This document shows positions 45,788-57,700 of a stretch of 64,000 nt of DNA, piece by piece. Both the position numbers and the translations under genes were made by a program. The stretch spans positions 2,170,001 to 2,234,000 of the forward strand of contig JAALGZ010000001.1 of NCBI GenBank assembly GCA_015227615.1, written 5' to 3'. Each line of letters begins with the position of its first letter. Position 1 is the first letter of the stretch. The notes under the pieces were generated by a model. The model saw only the letters and a list, made by a program, of their open reading frames with translations, searched no databases and was not told where the DNA came from. The stretch is from Labyrinthula sp. Ha (taxonomy: Eukaryota; Sar; Bigyra; Labyrinthulida; Labyrinthulaceae).

Positions 45788-48700
45788 CTATTTATATCAA
45801 TAACATGCATATGATGTTAGAAGGAGATCTTGGGAATATTCATAACGGTTAAAGGGCCTTCGAAAGAATGCGAACATTAGACAGAATACATGTAAACCTA
45901 ACTGTGATTTCTTATTCTGTAGTACTAATGGTAATTTTGTATATGTAAATATGATAAAATTGTGAGTTAAATTCTTTTCTTAATATATGTAATGGCGCGT
46001 GAATATATGTTACATGTTTAACTTCGTACTCACAATATTTTATCCCCGCAGTGATCCGACTTTCTTATCGGCATTTGTGGTTCTTGAAATAGAGCATACC
46101 CAGTTTAATTTGGACTTAATTCCGACCAAAGACAAAATAAAACAAAATATTTCGATATTCCTTCTCTGGCTTTTCCTTTAATATATATATATATATATAT
46201 ATCCACTAGGTTTCGCCTTTAACACTGAACTAAGAAAAATATACCAAGTAGTTTCTATTTGGAAATTTGTTTCGTTGTTTTGTCCAAGGTACAGAAAGAG
46301 TTCTACTCTATTTGTCTTCCATATGTGTGACTTCCAGTCTTTCAAGAACTCAAGTTATTTATTTTGCAGACGCCATTTAAACAATTGTTATAGATATATT
46401 TTCTTTCCCACAGTTCTAAGATTCAATTAGGCATAAATATCAGCTGAACTTACTTGGAAACTAAGTGATGGCATTAACTCTCCGGAGCAATAGTTCTATT
46501 TAAGTAGAAACATGGTTTTGCTTCATTATGTAACTTCAGTACAAGTTTTGCCAAGGAGAAGCTTTCCAAATACTTCAAGCTAACATAAAAAAATAAAATA
46601 TCTTCCTGCTATTAAATTGTTTATACTGTTTTCTCTTATAGCTCCAGTCCAATATATCCATTGTTTTCTGCAATTTTTACCGCAAATAATTTAATTAGTT
46701 CCCAACGCTCAAAGCAAATAGTAAAATCAAGAAACTCAGTAGAGCCTAGGTAAAGGTGTTACTTATTCCATGCGTATTGGAATATTTAATCGTTCCCTTC
46801 AACAAAGCACTTCATACCATCGAAAGAGAACCCTTCAAGACAAAATAAAGATTGGGAAATATTAATGATTGCAGTGTTAATTTTATGTTAAAAGGTTTCC
46901 CAGGTTAGCTACCTCTTTGCATATAGTTACGTGAATTATGTTGAACATTCACCTCTCTAAAAACTGAAAGCTGGTTCTCCTCAATTTCTCAGTGTTCAAG
47001 TGGCAAAAGCTTAGTTCAGCAAAAAGTTATTGACATGCAATTCTGGTACTTCTTATGCACTCAACTTACGATCCTTGGGAGAGATCATAAGGCTTCATCT
47101 CTCTAACAGGTCCCAATTTGGAATCTAAAATGAAGAAGATAAAAAGTCTACTACTTCATTAAGTCTTTCATCCCATGGTCTTTGATTTTCTTGAAGAGTT
47201 TCTATATACGTGGCAACTTTCAATTACCAGCATTCACTTAGCCTCATTTTCCATCCTCTCTTCTAATACCAATTACCTCTGGTTTCTTCTATTTTGTTAC
47301 CCCGAAACCTAATCCTGAAAAGAAAAATAGCTTTTAACTATTCCAATGAGGCTACTTAACAGCACGCAACGATTTAAGCGTCTTTTCCTGCTGAACAAAT
47401 ACTGTCTGTGAGTTGAGGTTATGCATTATCTCAGAGCAAACTTTTATCATAAATATGCCCATTGAGCCTAACCGAAACCATTCAGGTTGTCCCAGCATTT
47501 TTTTCATTATTTTTTCTATTAAGATATGATTCATAAATCTTGTAAGCAGATAGGCCATGTTCATAAGTGTGTCTCATCTCTTTCCTGTAGATTTATTGTT
47601 TACCGCTAACTGTAGCTACCTACGCAGTGCATTAAGACTGATTTATTGGAATTCTTACACTCTAATTCTTAAATATTACAGCTGGAAATGGTATTGCTAC
47701 AACCAAGGAGTTTCTCGTCTCTTACATCAACTATTGACTCAGGTTATCACGATATCATATGTGAAAACTTCCATCATTACAATTCTATAACAATCTAACA
47801 GCTTTTCTAACACAGTGTCTCATATTTACAAAGAGCCAGGGTAAATTCTTCAAGCGCTTCCGGATCTATGGCCTTGTAGCTCTATCGCTGATCTATTTTA
47901 TATTCAAACACTGTTTATTTTATTTCTCTTCAGAGTACTAATTTTCTGACGATAAGTTCTTGCAGCCTGTGATGTCTAGAATTTCTGGAGTTATGTTGAA
48001 TGCCTGCTCTTGCAATGACTTTTGGAGGGAGTTGAAATATGTATACAATGAAGAAATCATTGAATATGCTTCTTGTCAAGTATAATTTATTAAAAAGTTT
48101 TTAAGCACTTTCTACAATAATATTGTTAGTCTTTAAAAAGCTGTACCTGTATAGTTTTGACTTAGAAGAGTTCCTTACTTTCGGTTCTACGTTTTCACTT
48201 TGGGGAAATGATGACATGTGAGCTGTAACTATGTGAACCCCTGCTTCAGATCTAGATATGAAGTAGTTTTTTATCTTGTTTCAACACAGATTTTAGTTCG
48301 AAATTTAAAAGCTAGATAAGTATTCCTTGAACCCTCTACTAATATTGTTCTGTAACCATCTTAGAGTTCACAAGCCTCTAGTAATTATCTGCCTTATAGT
48401 ATCTGGTGTATTCTACTTTCATTTAATTTATTTATTAGAACCTCATCCTGATTTCTTTAATTTAAGTTTATAGAAAGCTTTGATATATTAAACAGTGTAG
48501 AAGCAATGTGAAAACCCTCGCTATTTAAATCAAACCCATTAGGTCGAGCCCAAAAGTGATGTAACATATTGGTGTATTAAGGCTAAATAGCCTGGTTCTT
48601 ATTCTGGAACATATTGTATGCCTTTACTTACTGTTTATAGTGGCTTAGGATATAATATTGTAGTATTCTCTGTAAAAATCGCAGCTCTTAGAGATTGAAA

Positions 48701-51276
48701 AATCAGAAGTTTAGGTCGGGATATAAAATTAAATTCTCACCCAGCGTTGACCAGCTTTCATTTTTCTTGAATTGTACATCAGTGGAGGGTTATTTACGTT
48801 TAATGGGTGAAGTACTTTGCATAATAACTTCCTGAACACTTAGTAAATGAAACATAGCAAGGGTAATACACATATATACATATTGTTATAACGAATGGTT
48901 TTACCTGATACATAATTTTTAGCTTTTGTATTTTCCTCGAAATCACTGTATTATGTTTCAACTGCACCCTTAATTATGGAAGAAAACCCCATCCTTCATC
49001 ATTCCATGAGTTGCGCAAACTAACTGTTCATAGTACTGTTTGTTCTAGAGTTGGGCAACAACTACACACGAGTAAAACTGTCAGTATTCGTTGTAACTGT
49101 AATTAATACTGATTCTACTATCTAAGAAAACTGCTGATAAAATTTTGACAATTTTAAGACTTTAGGAAATTGTTTTCAATAATTATTAGGAGTTAGCAAG
49201 AATATCTCAAGAGAACTATTACGACTAATGAATGAGGCGATTTATTATGGCTAATATAGCGTTGCTTAGGGGTTTAAGCATTAACGGAGTAGTACTGAGC
49301 ACAAGGAATTCCATGGTCACTACAGCTAATGTCCACATGATAATCAAAGGAAGATGGAATACAAGCATAGATCACTCCACAACCTTGTTTTAAGCGAATC
49401 GCATGGATACTTTTCTATAGACAACATAGCAATCTATGTCTCATCCAAGAGGTCGCCAATATACCAATTCCAATTGCAACTGGATTTTAAATTTTTAAAA
49501 CATCAGTGAGTTCTGTCATATGCTTTAAGTCACATACCAAATATTTGAACACCTTATGTCCTCCGTTTCCCTCATATACTAAGATTCTCTATCGTAATTT
49601 GGATTAAAAAGAGAGTAACTTACCCTATTATGACGTATCAGAAAATAAATTAACTGTAAAAATTCGAGGGCAATTTCTTGATATGCAGTGAAGCGACAGA
49701 AGTAATATGGGGTAGTGTCTTCAAACAGTTATTTACTTTATCCAGATGCTCTCATTATAGGATCATGTTTGCTATAATCAAATTCTAGGAATACTACTAT
49801 GAAATAAGAAGATGGTTTTATTTTCTTCCGTAAACAGAAATCCTAGAGTGTATGAGCTATTAATAGCTACGGCCACTCTCAGAAAACTTCGTGAGCTTTA
49901 ACCATTTGCAGAGTCTCCACAATCATGACCTAGATGCCATAGAGAGTGCATTTCATACAACCTAAGATACAACAACAGATGTAAGACCAAACTTTGAGGG
50001 GTTTTCATAGAATCTTATAATCAAATGTCTGAGACCTATATCTTGCTCTAGCTTATGAGACTAAATGTCCTGCACAGCTGTATGGATTCTGTTTTCAATG
50101 GCCAGTTTTCTAATGAAATTTACATCATTGAAGATAACAAAGCTCGAGAATTAATTCAAAGAATACAAGCTAAGATTGTTAAAGATATTGTTTTAAACAT
50201 AGGCAACTAAGTATTTAGTTAAAAAATAACTATTTGTTACTTGGACATCATCGAAAGAAGAATAGAGCCATATCCAACCCATGTATGCATTATCTTAAAC
50301 TCAAGAAAAAACAATATAAGATATTATTGATTTTTTAATGATTAATGTATGGCTCATATCTCCCTATGGCACCTTCTTTTCAATGCTTGTGTGAAAGAAA
50401 TACTTTTTCTTGAAAGCAATGGGATAAGAGAAACAGCCAAGAACAATACTATAAAAAATGAAAGTCGGATTTACCTCATAATGAAAATTTCTGAAAAGAG
50501 CTACTCTAGTTCTAAGTATGTAGAAAATTGGTGCCAGTGTGGGTGATCATCTGTCTTCATGTTTATAATAGTTTCTAAACATCATAATCAGCAGCTCTCA
50601 GTCCAAGCAGTTGACTCCAACGAAATTCTATTCGGAATATAATATTATGCATTGCTTTTAAGCAAATTTAAAATTATGATAACAGAGTCTTACTACCTTT
50701 CACTTTATCAATTACTCAGAATATTTATAGAGTACATCTGTTGTTAACGTAAAACTCATGAAAATATGATCATTTGGGCAATCCAAAAATAAGGCCTCTA
50801 AGTTCCCCAATATTCCAATACCTGAGTAACTATAATCATTGGATTTATCCCCCCCCCTTTTTTTTAATGATTGTTTGCTCTTTTTAGTCTACAATATAAT
50901 AGCTGCTACCAACATTCTTTGGTTTGGGAATTTTATTTAAAGTCTTAGTCAAAGTGCCAATGGTGTTAGAAACTAAGTAGTTTCTCTTCACGCGTTGTGA
51001 TGGCCATTATGATTTCCTTATAAGAATAATTTAAAGGAAAAACGGGTTGTTTGGTTTTTAGGAATGTTTGTATAGGTCGTTATATAATATAACTTATACT
51101 GAGGACCAGTGTATTAGATTGCAAGATGTTACGTGTTAAATCTCAATACTGCATTTCCCTGGGTAAGTTCTGCGTAAACTAATTTGTAACGATATCGAGC
51201 CTTCGAATATATTCAATAATCGATAAATATAACCAATACAAGAAACACAGTAAGTCTAATTTATTGTATTTCTTTC
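45788..51276. other. gene-free AT-rich stretch
   Basis: About 5.5 kb with no supported gene. A simple AT repeat lies at 46181-46202 and a C9-T8-type run near 50850-50868. Short frames (45999-46181, 47352-47564, 47557-47790, 50349-50546) lack domains. The last bases are the 5' flank of the Cys-rich membrane protein gene. Confidence 0.6.
46181..46202. repeat. (AT)n microsatellite
   Basis: Eleven uninterrupted AT units in non-coding DNA. Confidence 0.9.
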
Positions 51277-51714
51277 ATGAGAAGTGCTTATGATCAAGCA
51301 GGTGCTTTAGAAGTTCCTAATGTTGAAGGAACCTCTATTCCATTCAAGGTTAGAATACCCGTCCCTGAAGAGAACCGGAAGCTTCATCAGTTGGAAACAT
51401 TGACCTGGCTTATTCCCACAGTTTTTGCGGTTTTGATAAGTGTAATAATTTTTTTTATAGGAATTATCTTTCTTACTTTTTCTGGTGAAGCTGCAAATAC
51501 TGTTGGAGTTACAAGCAATGACACAGCCTCAATTCCCGAAGGAGTAGAACCAGATGGAGTTACACATTGCGAGAGAGAAACTGAAAAAAAACCATGTGAT
51601 TGGGCATGCTGCTTTGAGGGAGAAGAAAGAATGTGTAGTGAGAATATTGTTCTTGGGATTACTCGAGATGGAGTTGTATACTATACTTGCAAAGACTGCG
51701 ACGATTGCGAGTAA
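51277..51714 (+). CDS. Cys-rich single-pass membrane protein, unrecognised
   Basis: A 145-residue frame from ATG. Residues 1-43 are polar with several Pro and no signal peptide. One strong membrane helix lies at about 44-69 (TWLIPTVFAVLISVIIFFIG onward). After a Ser/Thr-rich linker with NDT, a possible N-glycosylation site, the last 50 residues contain eight Cys (98, 107, 111, 112, 120, 138, 141, 144) and many acidic residues, ending KDCDDCE. By the positive-inside rule the Arg/Lys-bearing N-terminus is probably cytosolic and the Cys domain luminal or extracellular, with up to four disulfides. I know no family with this spacing. It lies 418 bp upstream of ornithine decarboxylase on the same strand. 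It is a credible gene by composition and ATG. Confidence 0.7.
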   Translation: MRSAYDQAGALEVPNVEGTSIPFKVRIPVPEENRKLHQLETLTWLIPTVFAVLISVIIFFIGIIFLTFSGEAANTVGVTSNDTASIPEGVEPDGVTHCERETEKKPCDWACCFEGEERMCSENIVLGITRDGVVYYTCKDCDDCE

Positions 51715-52132
51715 TAGAAAACAAAGTTTCTGCTTGAAATTTTGAAAACATTATGCTTGAAAAACTGTATAGGGATAGTTTTGAAGAATCTTTTTCAGTA
51801 CTTCTAGCCTACTAAAACTACACTGATCTTGACCTATTGTCATTTGTAGAGCGAAGGAATTAGGTAATACCTATACTAGTAAATTTTAGCTTTTCCAAAA
51901 TAAAAAGATTTCTCATTTATCAGAAAGTGTATTTGTAACTTTGTTATATTCTATCTTTTTTCTTGTGAAACCAAATTGATGTATATAAATAATATCTTAT
52001 TTCTAAGTTTACGTGGCAAAAAAATGGCCACGTATATCAATATATTCAAAACATAACTGGTTGGAAGAAAATCAAGATGAATAAAAAAAATGATCTGATA
52101 AAATTATTGATTATGGGCAAACAGAAAAATTC
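51715..52132. other. intergenic region upstream of ornithine decarboxylase
   Basis: No gene. Just before the ATG at 52133 the decarboxylase frame is open back to 52094, and a separate short upstream frame starts with the ATG at 52077 in another frame. Confidence 0.5.
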
Positions 52133-53341
52133 ATGTTTATCAACTTAGACGATATTAGATCAAAGGCGATAATATGGAAGGAATGTTTTCCAAGAATAAA
52201 ACCGTTCTTTGCCGTAAAAGCAAATGATCACGCAAGAGTAATTTCTACTCTTAAGGAGTTTTCGTTTGGTTTCAACTGCGGTTCACAAAGAGAGATAAAA
52301 AAGGTGTTAGATCAAGGTGTAAATGTGGATGATATTTTGTATGCCAATCCTATTAAACAAAAGAAAGAGTTTGCTTTTGCAGAAACATCAGGGGTTTCAT
52401 TCACTGTGTTTGACAACATTGATGAGCTGAAGAAGATATTCTCTCTATCAAAAAACTTATCTGGTTTAAAATTATTGCTTCGTCTAAAAACTGATGACTC
52501 AAAATCGGTTTGTACATTAAGCGAAAAGTTTGGTGCTGAGAAAAGTGAAATTGGTGAAATGTTATTGTATATAAAAGAGAACAGGGTGGAACAAAGTTTC
52601 GTTGGGTTTAGTTTTCATGCAGGATCTGGTTGTGAATCTGGTCTTTCATTTCTCAAGGCTTTGGTTGAGGCAAAAGAGCACTTTGCAATGGCTAGAGCTC
52701 ATGGTTTCTTCCAGGACAAGGGGAAAAAACCTTTATTGAATATTGGTGGTGGTTTTAGCGGAAAGAATCTTGAAGACTTCAAATGCAGTTTAAAAGAATG
52801 TCCTGGAAAAAGTTTAGATGAACTTAAGACCTTCATTCTCCAGAAGAAAGAAGAATATGGCAAACTTAGGTTTATTGACTTGGTTTCTGTAGTCAGTGTA
52901 GCAGTTGATTTACTATATGGCAACAGATATGAAATCATTGCAGAACCAGGAAGATTTTTTGTTGACACTGCGGGAACTCTGGCAAGTAAAGTCATAGCAA
53001 GACGAGTTCCACGTGAAGCCGAAGATGTTTACAGATATTACATGGATGAAGGAGTATATGGAGGACTGAATAACTTAATTTACGATCATTCAGATGTATT
53101 TGCAAAAGTGTTGAGATGTAAAGCAGATTCAACTAATGAGAAGCACATAGAAAGTTCTTTGTGGGGTCCGACTTGTGATGGTCTTGACTGTATTTCGAAG
53201 AAGGTTAACCTACATGTGTTACAACTGGATGATTGGTTATACTTTGAGAACATGGGAGCTTATACAATGTGTGCAGCTTCTACTTTTAATGGTTTCGAAA
53301 AAGCTAAAATTTTTACTAAGGATGATATTTCTGTACTGTGA
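52133..53341 (+). CDS. ODC: ornithine decarboxylase
   Basis: The PLP enzyme turns ornithine into putrescine, the first step of polyamine synthesis. It is a fold-type III, group IV decarboxylase of 402 residues in one exon. Key blocks: PFFAVKAN with the PLP lysine at 29, FHAGSG (161-166), NIGGGF (203-208), EPGRFFV (271-277), VYGGLNNLIYDH (308-319), GPTCDGLD with catalytic Cys348 and Asp349 (345-352), and YFENMGAYT (370-378). GPTCDGLD points to ornithine as substrate, though close relatives use other diamines. It is shorter than the animal enzyme (about 460) at both ends: it begins within the first beta strand and ends soon after the dimer-interface block. It lacks a PEST-like tail, so antizyme-type turnover is not indicated. 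The enzyme acts as a dimer. Confidence 0.95.
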   Translation: MFINLDDIRSKAIIWKECFPRIKPFFAVKANDHARVISTLKEFSFGFNCGSQREIKKVLDQGVNVDDILYANPIKQKKEFAFAETSGVSFTVFDNIDELKKIFSLSKNLSGLKLLLRLKTDDSKSVCTLSEKFGAEKSEIGEMLLYIKENRVEQSFVGFSFHAGSGCESGLSFLKALVEAKEHFAMARAHGFFQDKGKKPLLNIGGGFSGKNLEDFKCSLKECPGKSLDELKTFILQKKEEYGKLRFIDLVSVVSVAVDLLYGNRYEIIAEPGRFFVDTAGTLASKVIARRVPREAEDVYRYYMDEGVYGGLNNLIYDHSDVFAKVLRCKADSTNEKHIESSLWGPTCDGLDCISKKVNLHVLQLDDWLYFENMGAYTMCAASTFNGFEKAKIFTKDDISVL

Positions 53342-53857
53342 ATCCTATATTCCAAGAGAAGAAATATCTTACCATTTCTGGTTCAGTTTGTTTATTTTTT
53401 GAGAATATTAAATAGAAAAAATATGTTTTTAAAGCCAGAACAAAGAAGAATCTATTCTCTCAAACTAGAGCAAGTTTCCCAAAGTAGTTGAATATGTTTG
53501 TTCAAATCTATTTTTCTTTCTATGTCATACGTATTTCTCTCATGCCTATCCAATAAAATACTCTTTGCTTTATTTATTTTCTTTAGCATATTTTCAGATC
53601 TTATATTGATATCTTGATTTTGAGTATTTCTATCTGGGTAAAACTTTAAATTCAGCCTTTTGAAACTTCTATTAGAATATTTGTCGAAGTTAGTTTCTAA
53701 TATCTGGAATAATCTGTACTATCAAAATTCTTTACATTTCATACAAAGTTTCTTTTCTCCGTCAAAGCCTTTATACCCTTGAAATTATTTGAAGGGCTTC
53801 TGAACAATTAGACAAGTACAATTGGATACTTTCTTCCTCAGGTATGTTATTCTTGTT
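53342..53857. other. gene-free AT-rich stretch
   Basis: No supported gene. It probably includes the 3' flank of ornithine decarboxylase and further worn wording of the ankyrin-like remnant on the minus strand. Confidence 0.5.
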
Positions 53858-54735
53858 TCATTTTCTTGCTTTATTTAGGTTAAATAGTTCTTTGGAGATA
53901 GAACCAAGTTGAAAAAGAAAATCAGCTATCTTGGAATATAAATCTAATAGAATATATTTGGAGTTGCTGATACTGAACTTCTTTGGTGCGTAAATGCTAT
54001 TGAATAATCTTATAATGTTCGAGACAATGTTCTCGCAAGAACAATTGGTTTCTTCTAGAATATCTTCGCACTTTTTATTTTTATTTTCAAGCAAAAATAT
54101 TACATAGTTTATACTCAACAAACTCAAAGATTTAACTTTGCTATTTGGGAGTTTATTTACTGCATTCCAAAATATAAAATTTAGATCTTGAAATAAAAAT
54201 ACAATTGTTTTTTGTTTAGGTTTCAACTCGTTTTTGTTTTCTAAGCTAATATTTTTCAAGGAGCTTCATTTTGAAGATGTAATTATGTGCAGCAGAAACT
54301 GTATTTTCTATGAATAGATCCAGTACAGTAGAATCAGTTTTCAGTAGTTGGAGAAGCAGTTTACCTTTGGTTCTTACTAAACGCAGAAGTTATGGATATC
54401 TAGTATTTTTACAATGCTTTCAAATCTACTTTTTATTTAGTTGAAGTCCTTTGTCTATCAAGATCTTGAAGCACTCCAAAGAAATATATTTTCCAAAGTT
54501 CCACCTAGTTAAGTTGTTGAGGTAGAAAAAAACGCCTCTCAAAAAGGTTTGGATATGATCTTGATGTTCCTAGTTTGTTTGAAGATTACATGGGTCTAAA
54601 AAGCTTTTCACTAAGTGATTATATCTTCTCTTCATAGCAACTAGGAAATTTCAGACATCAATTCCAATCAGAGGAAAATCCTTCTTATTCTTAAGAAAGA
54701 AGTTTTTTGTTACTTCATTATGCCCTAGAAAGAGT
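53858..54735 (-). pseudogene. broken ankyrin-like gene
   Basis: A 133-residue open segment (53858-54259) has no ATG at its head and is rich in Leu, Ile, Asn and Lys. Further upstream on the same strand another frame reads FPLIGIDV, then FLVAMKRRYNHLVKSFLDP and ISLECFKILIDKGLQLN. The last phrase resembles the second helix and turn of an ankyrin repeat (xLxxLLxxGADxN). The pieces are separated by several stops and shifts. It is most simply a dead gene of a repeat protein. A low-complexity gene with unrecognised short introns is possible, but the stops are not flanked by GTA...TAG pairs of the right size that I could see. Confidence 0.35.
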
Positions 54736-57700
54736 CAGATTTGACAGATTGCAAAATTTTTTATTGGTATATTTTAACATAGAAAAGATCTTCATTCTTT
54801 ACTTGTTCAACCGACTCTAGTTCTTCTTTGTGCTGACACTCAAAAAAATATACTTTTTTTATGGAGTTCCCGTTTTCTGAATTTATGTTAGAACGTTCAT
54901 TACCTTTTGTTTATAACTCTTTAGTTTTTTTATTTCTTTTACTTAACAAAGTCAATAAAGCTGTTGAATATAAAGTTTACACTCATTGTTCATCTTTTCT
55001 TATTGTCAAACAACAGTGATATCGTTGCAACACACCCTTTATTTTGAATAAAATCTCATTGAACATTATTCTGCTTGGAAACGTAACACAGAATTATATG
55101 CATTGATTGCCTCACCAAACTAAATAGTTCGCAGCTTAATATATAATTTATTATTTACAGTACGTTTCTAGATCTCAGCTTTAAGTTTCATTAGTTGTAG
55201 TTAGGGATGTTTGTCTAAAATATGCAGCTAGAGTTTTTCTAGTTTTTTTCGGGTCTCTTGATTCTAGATTGGTTTTAAATACCAGATTCTCAATTTTCTC
55301 TGGACAGTATAAGAAAATTTGAGTCTGTTTATAGTTTTTCGAGAAAATTGTCGTTTCATGTTTTAATAGTTTGGCTTGCCGGGTATGAGCCTGAGTCTTC
55401 CTTTGAGAAAAAAATTGTTTTGAAATATGTCATTTAACCTACCAGAAGGGCTAAAAACCTTAAGTGTACTTGTCTAGCCACTCCTTTTCATGCTTTATAA
55501 AGAGTTTCCGGGGGAGATTTGTCCAAAATGATGGGAAATATGAAAAGAAATAAGAAAAACTGCATCCGAGAATTGACCCTACTCTGGTTTATAGATCAAG
55601 AATTGAATAACCACCAAAAAGTTACAGATTGATAGTCTCGAAATTCCTAAAATTCCATATCATAGGTGGATATCTCTAGTCGTGTTTAATTGTTTCTAAG
55701 AAGCGAACAAAGAAACCTTCATGCGTTGCAGGTTTCACCCCTAGAAGGGAAGAAAAAGAGTTATACTCTCTACAAGATATTGTATTATGCAGACAATAGC
55801 CACAAAGCAACTCTAGCCTTCAAGGCCTATTATCACCCGATTTGAATTTTATATTTCCACTGACAGGAAAGGAACAGAAGGGGATATCACACAGATTGTA
55901 ACAAATAAGAGCAACATTCAGAAACACAAACACATTGAGCACGTAATAATAAAACTTCCAGCTATGAACATAGACAAATATTTTGCATGATCGGCGTTTG
56001 GCAACACTTATACACCTTGCACCAAAACTAAATTTAGCATTTGCATACCTAATTTATTTTCTTTCGTTTCGTTTCTACAGGTATTGAGGGATAACTTCAG
56101 AAGACATCATCATCAACCTAATAAACAGAAATGCTATTAAACTATACAAAGTCGACAATTTTGTTAGATATAGTGGCTTATACAAAAACTTGCTTGAGGT
56201 TAGAGATCATTAATCATTTTAAAACAGTTTCATCTGTGTCTTGAACTCATATGTACGATTTAACTTCATAAGTCACAGCTAACTCCATTTATACGTTGTA
56301 TATGACTCAGAAGCTATGAACTATAAATTGTAATTAGTGTAAATTCAATACTACGTTTTTGGCTCATACGTGAAATTTACTAAGACAAGAAATGCAGGAA
56401 TAAGACCCCCACATAATGAAACTTGGAGCATCTATTGGATTGAAATTCCAATAAAGAAAGATGTAAGGGATTTCGTTAATCATAAAGAATTCCTATTATT
56501 TAGCTAAAAGATATATTTTTAAGTTACTTTAAAGATTCTTTCATACCATATTGTTTCTAGTTAGGTTTCTTCATGTCTCCAGTGAATGATAGATTAAATC
56601 ATCCTTTGGTTAGCCATCCGTGGCTACAAATTTGACGAGCAGCACGATCTCAGAAATAATTTGCGATAGAATCACAATATTGTACCTAGTTTCAGTACAA
56701 AAAAGTAACGTAACTATTTATTAGATTTAATTCGGTTTATAGTTCATATATTTTAACTTTTTTTACTAAATTACTATTGTTATCTGCAAAGGTTTGAACC
56801 AATTTTGGTGTATATGTTAGGTTGAATATGTATCCTTATTAGATATTGAAAGATTAGAATGAATGAAGTTAAGCCTGTATAGTTAAACATAAAATTGGTG
56901 AAGTATTGAATATCTAACTTTTTAAGATGAATTAAATTCCATTTTCTTGATAAATGCAAAGTTTGTATGTTGTCATTAAAGAAGATATTGATGGACCCGT
57001 GGATGCGACGGAGTTAGATTTAGCTGCATTGATTTTCTATTGCTAATTTTATATACTATGTCACCAATCAGCTGCAATGATGCATGTAGGCATAGATATA
57101 GAGAAGAATTAATAGTTGTCAAATGATTCTTGTTTTGATTCTCATATTTAATTTTAAATCTTAGATTCTTATTCTTGTCAAACTTCGCTGACTTAATATT
57201 TGATCATCAACTTGATTATCTTTAATAAATTACGAAACGTAAACTTAGGTTAGATGGCACGAAAAATATTTGCTCCACTCTTACACGGCATGTACATCTT
57301 CAAACAATGGTCATTTGAGCTGTTAATAGTCTGGGATTCAATTACAACTTCCCATATTAACCGGGTTCTTATAGATAATTAATCACTATCTTTAATTAAG
57401 CTAAATAGTTAGGTAAGTGTGAATAACCAAGATGGAAAATAAGCCTAAGAAACTGTCAATTTAAAATTAATAAATCAGGCCACAACTTAACGTGCAGGCC
57501 ATGAAGAACAAGTAACCATATGATAGTTGATATATAGCTCTAGGAGTTTAGAAAATACCTTGGAGTAGATATTACTGTTTATTCAACCTATCCCCCCATA
57601 GTATTATGAAAAAATTTAGCACCTGCCGCTGTTGCATTAGGATATACGTTTCCTACACATTGTGATCATGATCAACGCTAGTTTTATTGCTGCCATGGCT

